Of a stretch of DNA of 64,000 bases, positions 58,025 through 64,000 are shown in pieces (within the stretch, counting starts at the first letter, position 1; each line of letters opens with the position of its first letter). The notes beneath the pieces were generated by a model. The model was given only the letters and a program-made list of their open reading frames with translations, was not told the origin of the DNA and searched no databases. A program made the translations under genes and the position numbers. Origin of the DNA: Nocardia africana NBRC 100379 (GTDB lineage: Bacteria; Actinomycetota; Actinomycetes; Mycobacteriales; Mycobacteriaceae); the NCBI RefSeq assembly GCF_001612635.1, contig NZ_BDAV01000023.1, positions 1 to 64,000 of the forward strand. The letters are read 5' to 3'.

Positions 58025-59185
58025 ATGCTGATCGGGTATGTGTCCGTGGCGCCGGACGAGGATCCGGGCCCGCAGATCGCGGCCCTGCGCGCCGCGGGGG
58101 TCGACACCGCCGATATTCACGTCGACACAGTGACCGCCGTAGACCGGGCCGCTCCCCGTCCGGCGCTCGACCGCGTGCGCGCTTCCGCCGGCGCCGGGAC
58201 GACCGTTACCGTCACCGCGCTGGACCGCCTCGCACCCGGCGTGCAGCCGCTGGTCGCCCTCGGCGCCGGACTCGCCGCCGCCGGGGCCGATCTGCGCGTG
58301 CTTGACGACGGCATCGACACCACCACCGTCGCGGGCCGCGCCCAGCTCGATCTATTAGCCCGGCTCGACCGCCTGCACCGCCGCACCATCAGCACCGGAA
58401 CCCGCGCCGGACTCGCCGCCGCCCGTGCCCGAGGCCGCAAGGGCGGACGCCCCGCCAAACTCACACCCGAACAGATCGCCCACGCCCAGCAGCTCTACGA
58501 CGAGGGCGAGAAATCGCTCGACCAGATCGCCAAGATCTTCAGCGTCGGCCGCACCACCCTCTACGGCCACCTGGACAAGACCACCGTCGGAAAACGCCCC
58601 CGCGCCCGACGCACCACCCGCATGTCAGCACCGGCGACCACCGAAACCCGAACCGGCACGAATCCCCCCACAGTGCAGACCGTTGCGGCCACCGCAGCGA
58701 CCGCACCCGCAGCGCCGACGAGTCCCGAAGCCACGACCCCGCCCATCGGCGAGATCGGCCCGATCGTTCCCCCCGAGGACAACCGCGCCGCGCGGGCCCT
58801 GGCCGCCCTGCAGCGCGGCCGCCGACGCGAGAACCGGTGGGACGAACCCGCACCATGCCCGTCCTGCGGCCACGATCCCGGCCACCGCGGCGGGCGCCTC
58901 GCCCAACACCAGGATCTGCAGATCAGCTGGCTCGAACCGGACCCCTCCGACGACAACCCCGGCGGCATGGTCGTCGCCCACCACTGCACCGAATGCCAGC
59001 CCGCGCAACGATTTCCGATCACCTGCGCCGATCCGCACTGCGACAACGGCCCCATTCTCGGCGGCCAGCTCGCTATCGACGCCGCCGCGCCCGGCGCCCA
59101 GCTGCCCGAACTGGTCTACTGGTGGCTCGCACGCCGAGGCTGGCGCGACACCGCTGCCGGACTGGTCTGCCCCGAACACGCATGA
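58025..59185 (+). CDS. Catalytically dead serine-recombinase homologue with Cys-rich tail
   Basis: A 386-residue protein. Residues 1-140 align with resolvases (MLIGYVSVAPDED, then TALDRLAPGVQPL, IDTTTVAGRAQLD, GTRAGLAAARARGRKGGRPA), and 145-185 are the resolvase HTH (SLDQIAKIFSVGRTTLYGHL). The catalytic Ser is Ala (GYARVS becomes GYVSVA), its neighbouring Arg is Ser, and the third active-site Arg (DRLGR) is Pro. After a Pro/Thr linker, residues 275-386 hold a Cys/His-rich domain (CPSCGHDPGH, HHCTECQ, CADPHCDN, CPEH). I infer a DNA-binding regulator evolved from a resolvase. Confidence 0.8.
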   Translation: MLIGYVSVAPDEDPGPQIAALRAAGVDTADIHVDTVTAVDRAAPRPALDRVRASAGAGTTVTVTALDRLAPGVQPLVALGAGLAAAGADLRVLDDGIDTTTVAGRAQLDLLARLDRLHRRTISTGTRAGLAAARARGRKGGRPAKLTPEQIAHAQQLYDEGEKSLDQIAKIFSVGRTTLYGHLDKTTVGKRPRARRTTRMSAPATTETRTGTNPPTVQTVAATAATAPAAPTSPEATTPPIGEIGPIVPPEDNRAARALAALQRGRRRENRWDEPAPCPSCGHDPGHRGGRLAQHQDLQISWLEPDPSDDNPGGMVVAHHCTECQPAQRFPITCADPHCDNGPILGGQLAIDAAAPGAQLPELVYWWLARRGWRDTAAGLVCPEHA

Positions 59186-59289
59186 ACGCCGCGGAATGAC
59201 ATCAGCACCCGGGGCGCGCAGCGAAAGCTGTTGGGCAGGACTAGTGTTCGATCGAGCGTGTAACCGGTGGTGAAAGGCAGTCGGGATTC

Positions 59290-60090
59290 ATGGTGGACGA
59301 GTTGCGGACGGACCAGGCGCACAGTGCTCGCATGTACGACTTCTATCTGGGCGGCCACGACAACTACGAGGCCGACCGTGCGGCGGCCGCGCGCGTACTC
59401 AAGGTGTTCCCGACCGCGCCGGAGATGGCGCGTGCCAACCGCGACTTCATGGGCCGGGCCGTGGAATACCTTGCCCGCCAAGGGATAAGCCAGTTTCTCG
59501 ATATCGGTACTGGCATCCCGACCGAGCCCAATCTGCACCAGACCGCTCAGGCCGTCGACCCTGCGGCACGGGTGGTCTATGTCGACAACGACCCCCTGGT
59601 CCTCACCCACGCCCGCGCTCTCATGCAGGGCACACCCGAAGGCCGGACCGCGTTCGTGGCCGCCGACGCCTGCGACGCCGAGGCCATCCTCCAATCCCCT
59701 GAGCTGCGTGCCACGCTCGACCTCGCTCAACCGGTCGCACTCAGCTTGGTCGCGCTGCTGCACTTCCTGCCCGATTCCCGGCGACCACTGGAGGCGCTGC
59801 AGACGATCGCTGCGGCCCTGGCACCCGGATCCTGGTTGGTGATCAGCCAGGCCACCGGCGACTTCGCGCCCGATACCGTTGCCGAAGCGGTGCGGATCTA
59901 CCGTGAAAGTGGCCTGGACCCGCAAGTCCGCTCGCGCGACGAGATCACCGAATTCTTCACCGCGACAGGGTTCGAACTGGTCGCGCCTGGACTCGTGCCC
60001 CCACACCGCTGGCCGACCGACACCCTCAAAGCCACCGCCGGTGCCGACGAGCGCGTGAGTTTCTACGCCGGAGTCGGCCGCAAACGCTGA
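59290..60090 (+). CDS. DUF574 (PF04672-like) SAM methyltransferase
   Basis: A 266-residue protein of the actinobacterial S-adenosyl-methyltransferase family. Typical blocks: ARMYDFYLGGHDNYEADRAA, FLDIGTGIPTEPNLHQTAQA, VVYVDNDPLVLTHARAL and ALLHFLPDS. The ATG at 59290 has AAAGG about 14 nt upstream. Members often regulate or modify small molecules; substrate unknown. It stands alone between the recombinase-like gene and the plasmid gene at 60202. Confidence 0.85.
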   Translation: MVDELRTDQAHSARMYDFYLGGHDNYEADRAAAARVLKVFPTAPEMARANRDFMGRAVEYLARQGISQFLDIGTGIPTEPNLHQTAQAVDPAARVVYVDNDPLVLTHARALMQGTPEGRTAFVAADACDAEAILQSPELRATLDLAQPVALSLVALLHFLPDSRRPLEALQTIAAALAPGSWLVISQATGDFAPDTVAEAVRIYRESGLDPQVRSRDEITEFFTATGFELVAPGLVPPHRWPTDTLKATAGADERVSFYAGVGRKR

Positions 60091-60194
60091 CTCCGGGCTG
60101 CTGCTGACTCGTTCACCGGCGCAGACCTTTTCGCACGGGACAAAACTGTCGGTCCCTGCGGCTACAGTGGCGCCCCCTGCCCCGCTCAGTAATG

Positions 60195-60208
60195 TATCCA
60201 CGTGGATA
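60195..60208. promoter_or_regulatory. TATCCACGTGGATA palindrome, copy 1
   Basis: A perfect 14-bp palindrome spanning the presumed start of the next gene; an exact copy is at 61737-61750. A TAATGT -10 (60190-60195) lies 6 nt before the GTG at 60202. A repressor bound here would block a leaderless start. Confidence 0.6.
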
Positions 60209-60912
60209 TGACTGCCGATCCGGACGCAGGCGGCGGCGAGGAGGCCGCCGAAACCCCCGGAGGCCAGGGCGCCGCCAGGACGGCCGAGACCGACAGAGCA
60301 CGCCAGTATTCCACGGGCAAGTTGACAGCCAGCCAGGCCAAGACGGTCAACGCGTGGCGCGGCGAACTCCACCGCCCCCGCCGGCGCACCTACCTCACCG
60401 ACGACGGACGGCCACCCGCCTCGAGTTCGGACTGCCTCGCAGCCGCTGTCATCGATCTACTCGATGCCGCCCCACCCACGCCTACGGAGGTGGCCCGGTA
60501 CGCGGCCCGGATCCGTTCAGCGCAGCGCGACGGCCGCCCCGACCGCTTCCCCGGCGACACGCACGTGACCTTCTATCTGCCCGAGCTCTACGCCGGTCCG
60601 GCCGAGAGTCTGCTCATCGATGCCCGCGCCGCCCACAGCGCGGCCATCGACGATGCCCGCACAGCGGCCAGGCGCCGGTTTCCAGGCCGCTACCAGGCCG
60701 AGGAGCGGTCTCAGTTCATGCTCGGCACGCTCGCTGACCAGCAGCTCACGCCCACTGTGCCTCGCCGGTTGCCGATGGGCACGCTGGCACGGATGGCCAT
60801 CGACCGATGGGCTCCCCGTGCTCCGCGGGCCGTCGTCGCGGCCGCCGCCAAACACTCGGCGACCTACCACCTCCAGCACCACCGCGCCCGCACCGATATG
60901 GGCCGACAGTAG
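60202..60912 (+). CDS. Hypothetical plasmid protein, 236 aa
   Basis: A protein with a disordered Gly/Glu/Ala-rich N-terminus, a segment RARQYSTGKLTASQAKTVNAW, then a helical domain with FYLPELYAGPAESLLIDARAA. It resembles plasmid accessory proteins but no family is secure. Start: GTG at 60202 fits a leaderless transcript (TAATGT 6 nt upstream); an ATG follows at 60208. The operator-like palindrome covers both. Confidence 0.5.
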   Translation: MDMTADPDAGGGEEAAETPGGQGAARTAETDRARQYSTGKLTASQAKTVNAWRGELHRPRRRTYLTDDGRPPASSSDCLAAAVIDLLDAAPPTPTEVARYAARIRSAQRDGRPDRFPGDTHVTFYLPELYAGPAESLLIDARAAHSAAIDDARTAARRRFPGRYQAEERSQFMLGTLADQQLTPTVPRRLPMGTLARMAIDRWAPRAPRAVVAAAAKHSATYHLQHHRARTDMGRQ

Positions 60913-60992
60913 CCGCGCGCCAAACGAATTCCGCAGTCCTGCAAATACATTCGAGAACGGGCTGCGTGTAGCCGCTTCGCAGCTGCCGCCGC

Positions 60993-61071
60993 CGGGCAAT
61001 CCTGGGGAACGGATGGCCAGTCGATGCCGGTCCCGCTCCCGTTCGAGCGTGAGCGGCTGGCCGTAGACGGT
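60993..61071 (-). pseudogene. Inverted partial copy of the zinc-protein gene
   Basis: About 80 bp that match 61390-61470 in inverted orientation. A 29-bp and a 37-bp identical block flank a 13-15-bp divergent piece whose length change breaks the frame. It is a non-functional fragment of the gene at 61315-61578. The two copies could form a long stem. Confidence 0.75.
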
Positions 61072-61314
61072 CGCCGGCCCCGGCGCCCGAGCACCTTCAC
61101 TCCCGAAGCTGGCCGGTGCGGAGCGGGATCGGCGCATCGTGGTGGGCCCTTCTCGCATCCCGGAATCTGCCGACGGCATACCGCAGCGAACAGCCGATGT
61201 TCAAGGGCGCTGCCGCGTCACTGCGTGATTGGCATCCGCCCACCCCCAGCACACCGGCCGCCCGCCGCGATCTGGGCAAGCCCAGATTCCAGAACACGGA
61301 AAGGACACTCCACC

Positions 61315-61578
61315 ATGACCACCAACCCCGCTCCCGCACCGGCCAGCCTCTCCCGTTTTGGCGGCGGCCGCTGGGAACCCACCACGGTCACCGTCTACGG
61401 CCAGCCGCTCACGCTCGAGCGCGCCGTCATCCCCGGCATCGACTGGCCATCCGTTCCCCAGGATTGCCCGATCTGCAACAGCGGCGAAGGCTGCTACGCC
61501 CAGACCGTCCTCGAATGCGAGTACTGCGACCACGGAATCTGCCACGAATGCGGCATCTCCAAGACCCTGCTCGGCTGA
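61315..61578 (+). CDS. Small Cys-rich zinc-binding-type protein
   Basis: An 87-residue protein. After a low-complexity start, VTVYGQPLTLER and IDWPSVPQDCPIC lead to a Cys cluster: CPIC, C (GEGCYAQ), CEYC, GICHEC. Eight Cys in the last 40 residues suggest a treble-clef or zinc-ribbon fold. The ATG is preceded by AAAGGA at 10-11 nt. An inverted broken copy of its middle lies 320 bp upstream. Confidence 0.6.
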   Translation: MTTNPAPAPASLSRFGGGRWEPTTVTVYGQPLTLERAVIPGIDWPSVPQDCPICNSGEGCYAQTVLECEYCDHGICHECGISKTLLG

Positions 61579-62083
61579 GCGGGCTCGGGGGCTCCGGCCC
61601 CCACTCCGCCGGGTGCCCGGCAACGAGGCCGGACAGCGAGTCGCCGCCGACGCTGACCCCAAGCCCGCGGGCTCTCGCGGTCCGGTGCGGACCCTGTCCT
61701 TTCCATCTGCACCGGACCCGAGAGGCAGCGAAAAGATATCCACGTGGATACTCTCAGCCCGCGCAAGCCGTATGGATCCCGAGGCCCCAGCCTTGCCCTC
61801 ACGGGCGCGCTGCGTGTCTCTCGGTGTCAGGCAGGTCCGGGGCGTGGATGCGCGCCGGTGTCGCACCGGGCGCTACACCCGGATCCGGAGATGCAGCTTC
61901 GACGGTGACTCGTCTGCTGGCCGCAGGGTCGGCGGCCGATTCCGCGGCCTCCTCCAACTGCCGGCGGGGGGGCGCTGCGCACGCCGATAAAGCAGGCGAG
62001 GAGGAGGGCAAGCCGTTCACTCGGGACGTGTGCGCCGCTCCAGGTCGCCGAGAAAAGTGCTGGTCAAACACCGAAAGGCTTGC
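61579..62083. other. 500-bp stretch without a secure gene
   Basis: Contains the second copy of the TATCCACGTGGATA palindrome (61737-61750). No gene start with a ribosome binding site follows it. Open frames here are low-complexity. The region may have lost a gene that the palindrome once controlled. Confidence 0.45.
61737..61750. promoter_or_regulatory. TATCCACGTGGATA palindrome, copy 2
   Basis: Identical to 60195-60208. Flanks AAGA and CTCTC. Not placed before a recognisable gene. Confidence 0.55.
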
Positions 62084-62109
62084 ATAGTACTATGGTGACG
62101 TAGTACTAT
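62084..62109 (+). promoter_or_regulatory. TAGTACTA double-operator promoter, copy 1
   Basis: A 26-bp sequence, ATAGTACTAT-GGTGACG-TAGTACTAT, identical at 63131-63156. TACTAT at 62104-62109 is the -10; TTGCAT at 62080-62085 is the -35 with an 18-bp spacer. Two TAGTACTA palindromes would place a repressor over the promoter. Confidence 0.7.
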
Positions 62110-62157
62110 ATAGGTATGCCAAGGGGGAAGGCCCCGAGGCACTACCAAGGAGGCGCT

Positions 62158-62994
62158 ATGGCTCTGGCATCGAAGTTCCGTAACCCCGTCGCGATCCGCT
62201 CGACCGACGAGCCCCTGAGCGAAGTCGAGATGCGCGCGGTCGCACCGTCGATCTTCGCCGACGAGGCGCACGAAACCCGAAGCGAGCGCTACACCCACAT
62301 CCCGACCATCGAGGTGCTGCGAGGCCTCGAAAAGGAGGGATTCCGGCCGTTCGCGGTCGCTCAGACCCGAGTCCGGGACGAAGGCCGCCGCGAATTCACC
62401 AAGCACATGATCCGTTTGCGTCACGCCAACACGATCGCCGCCGACGAGGCCAACGAGGTCGTGTTGCTGAACTCCCATGACGGCAGTTCGAGCTATCAGA
62501 TGCTCGCGGGAATGTTCCGCTTCGTTTGCGCCAACGGCATGGTGTGTGGAGAAACCATCGAAGACATTCGAATCCGCCACTCGGGCCGGGCGGTCGAGGA
62601 TGTCATCGAGGGCGCATACCAGGTTCTCGGCCAGTTCGAGCTTGTCGAGAACCAGCGAGATGGCATGAAGGCGGTGCCGCTGGACGAGGCCGAGCAGCAG
62701 GTTTTCGCCGACGCCGCGCTCGCCCTGCGCTACGACCCCGAAGACGGCAAGCCCGCGCCGATCGCCGCGCGGCAGTTGCTGCGGCCGCGTCGGATCGAGG
62801 ATGCCCCGGTGGATCTGTGGTCGACGTTCAACCGGGTACAGGAAAACGTCATCCGGGGCGGATTGCCCAGCAGCACCCGGACCGGACGCCGCACCAAAAC
62901 ACGCGAGGTCAAAGGCATTGACCAGAATGTGAAGCTGAACCGGGCGTTGTGGATTCTCGCCGAGGGAATGCGCAATCTGAAGACCAACGGCTAA
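62158..62994 (+). CDS. DUF932 plasmid protein
   Basis: A 278-residue protein of the DUF932 family common on plasmids and phages. Landmarks: YTHIPTIEVLRGLEKEGFRP, VVLLNSHDGSSSYQMLAGMF, ANGMVCGE, and DLWSTFNRVQENVIRGGL. I chose the ATG at 62158 with a perfect AAGGAGG 5 nt upstream. An in-frame ATG at 62116 lies exactly 6 nt after the -10 and could give a leaderless, 14-residue longer form. A terminator follows. The gene shares its promoter cassette with the next one. Confidence 0.8.
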   Translation: MALASKFRNPVAIRSTDEPLSEVEMRAVAPSIFADEAHETRSERYTHIPTIEVLRGLEKEGFRPFAVAQTRVRDEGRREFTKHMIRLRHANTIAADEANEVVLLNSHDGSSSYQMLAGMFRFVCANGMVCGETIEDIRIRHSGRAVEDVIEGAYQVLGQFELVENQRDGMKAVPLDEAEQQVFADAALALRYDPEDGKPAPIAARQLLRPRRIEDAPVDLWSTFNRVQENVIRGGLPSSTRTGRRTKTREVKGIDQNVKLNRALWILAEGMRNLKTNG

Positions 62995-63004
62995 CCGATC
63001 ACCG

Positions 63005-63041
63005 AGCGGGCCGGGTAGGTAGTGGCTACCCGGCCCGCTTT
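63005..63041. terminator. Terminator of the DUF932 gene
   Basis: Perfect stem AGCGGGCCGGGTAG (63005-63018) with CTACCCGGCCCGCT (63026-63039), loop 7, then TT. It lies 10 bp after the stop. Confidence 0.8.
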
Positions 63042-63130
63042 GCGTTTGCTGTCGCCAGCGCACCACTCCCCCTCGCCGGCGAGGGGGAACGTCCGGGAAA
63101 AGCTCGCCGGAGGTCTCACCAAAGGGTTGA

Positions 63131-63156
63131 ATAGTACTATGGTGACGTAGTACTAT
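63131..63156 (+). promoter_or_regulatory. TAGTACTA double-operator promoter, copy 2
   Basis: Identical 26 bp to 62084-62109. -10 TACTAT (63151-63156), -35 TTGAAT (63127-63132), spacer 18 bp. Drives the gene at 63205. Confidence 0.7.
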
Positions 63157-63204
63157 TAGTGTACCGACGGAGAGGCCGTCGGAACCGAAAATCAGGAGGC
63201 TCTC

Positions 63205-63933
63205 ATGGGCGAACGCTCCATCACCACGATCAGCATCGGCGGCGAGACCGCCAACTACAACCTGGCGTGGGGGTCGCCGCAATACCAGGTGCCTATGCAC
63301 GGCAAATGGGTTGTGGACATGGCCGAGCAGGGCCGCGAGCTCACGATCGAGTCGTGGGAGGCGTGGGCGGCCGACGAGGATCACGATGTCGCCGTCGAGC
63401 GGGTCGGCTACGACGCCGAAAGCGCTGGCGCGCTGCACATGTACATACTCTCGGTGACCGCGAACGGCGAATTCTCCTACTGCTATCGGCACCGGCCCGT
63501 TGGTCGGCCGGAGTGGCTGACCATGCTCGAGTGCGACACCGTCGCGCAGTTGCTCGCGGCCGGGGTCGAATGGGCGGAAAAGTTGCACCGCACAGCGATT
63601 CGACGCAATGCGTCCACGCCGATGGTGCGCGCGTTCGGTGACGACGTCGAGGCTGCGCGTATTCGTGAGGCGGCATTCGCGGCGATGTATGGCGACACGA
63701 TCCCGCCGATCCTGCCCGAGCTCGACACGTTGCCCGAGCCGCGTGCCGAACACAGCGAAGCTGAGCACCTGGCCGAGCGCGTGCGGTATTGCGAGCAGGC
63801 GGCCGCCGAGGGGATGCAGCTTGCCCGAGCCAGTGTCGGCAGTGCCTCCCACCAGGAGATCTACGCCCGGTCGCGCGGGTTGCTGCTGATCTCGCTGCGT
63901 GCGCGAGGCCGACTGCTGGATCTGACGGCGTAA
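63205..63933 (+). CDS. Hypothetical plasmid protein, 242 aa
   Basis: A Trp/Glu-rich soluble protein with no recognised domain; helices dominate from about residue 120. The ATG has AGGAGG 6 nt upstream. It is controlled by the same operator-promoter cassette as the DUF932 gene, so the two belong to one regulon. A hairpin terminator follows at 63941-63967. Confidence 0.6.
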   Translation: MGERSITTISIGGETANYNLAWGSPQYQVPMHGKWVVDMAEQGRELTIESWEAWAADEDHDVAVERVGYDAESAGALHMYILSVTANGEFSYCYRHRPVGRPEWLTMLECDTVAQLLAAGVEWAEKLHRTAIRRNASTPMVRAFGDDVEAARIREAAFAAMYGDTIPPILPELDTLPEPRAEHSEAEHLAERVRYCEQAAAEGMQLARASVGSASHQEIYARSRGLLLISLRARGRLLDLTA

Positions 63934-63940
63934 CGGCATC

Positions 63941-63967
63941 GGCCGGGCGGGTAGTAGCCGCCCGGCC
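63941..63967. terminator. Terminator after the last gene
   Basis: Perfect stem GGCCGGGCGG (63941-63950) with CCGCCCGGCC (63958-63967), loop GTAGTAG. It resembles the terminator at 63005-63041 in its GTAG-type loop. Confidence 0.7.
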
Positions 63968-64000
63968 CCACCGTGCCAGGGCCCGCAGCGATCACGCCCC

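Noticed and set aside
1..64000. CRISPR arrays, tRNA and rRNA genes
   Set aside because: No regularly spaced short repeats, no cloverleaf with a CCA-type end and no rRNA-like block were seen on either strand. A covariance-model scan would be needed to exclude small RNAs.

Overview
The window is GC-rich, densely packed DNA from a mycolic-acid actinobacterium. Nocardia or a close relative fits best, because it carries an MspA-type porin, a mycosin protease, a cutinase-family protein, an Rv3651-like protein and an ImuA'-like protein. A conjugation locus, ParA, SpdB-like, Rep-like, SSB and DUF932 genes, together with nested transposons, indicate a large conjugative plasmid or a plasmid-like integrated element. 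No rRNA, tRNA or CRISPR array was seen, and no relaxase was recognised.

Layout. (1) About 0-18.8 kb, all minus strand: a T4SS-like conjugation operon read from a promoter near 19.03 kb. It holds a Gly-rich secreted protein, a cutinase-like protein, a TcpC-like protein, DUF6668, a pilin-like protein, small membrane and lipoproteins, VirB6/TrbL, an SCO6880 protein, VirB4, NlpC/P60, a detached FtsK-gamma domain protein, a VirD4 coupling protein, DUF4913 and small regulators. Most junctions are 4-nt stop/start overlaps. (2) 19-26.1 kb: an XRE regulator divergent from the tra operon, an Rv3651-like protein, a methyltransferase, a PAS-GGDEF protein, an RHH-like protein and a Rep-like protein. (3) 26.2-38.9 kb: a nested mobile region. 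A Tn3-family transposon of 11,114 bp (40-bp identical inverted repeats, 5-bp target duplication) interrupts a gene. That gene itself sits between a second pair of related inverted repeats. Cargo: tyrosine recombinase with a resolution site, merR-merB, a DUF1707 protein, a cyclodipeptide synthase followed by a 21-residue Cys-rich micropeptide, and a cmtR/P-type ATPase/lspA metal operon.

(4) 39-43.7 kb: partition and spread genes (palindromic candidate centromere, ParA, a partner protein with a duplicated domain, an SpdB-like membrane protein, tandem hairpins). (5) 43.9-48.5 kb: a tight operon of two small proteins, a UXS-like epimerase, a MoaD-like carrier, an FGE-like protein and a NUDIX hydrolase, divergent from an XRE-TPR regulator. 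(6) 48.5-51.7 kb: DUF1173, an ImuA'-like protein with a LexA-box-like site over its start codon, and SSB. (7) 51.7-56.9 kb: an envelope block with an orphan mycosin, secreted proteins, an MspA porin and a tandem pair of secreted proteins sharing a 112-bp identical leader. (8) 57-64 kb: an HTH protein, a serine-recombinase homologue without catalytic residues but with a Cys-rich tail, a DUF574 methyltransferase, and plasmid genes under repeated operator-promoter cassettes.

The most unusual points are the cyclodipeptide synthase plus Cys-rich micropeptide in a mercury/metal transposon, the catalytically dead recombinase with a Cys/His-rich tail, the free-standing FtsK-gamma protein beside a coupling protein, the nested Tn3-type elements, and the MoaD/FGE-like/epimerase/NUDIX operon. 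All calls come from reading the sequence. Family names rest on recognised motifs, not on database searches.
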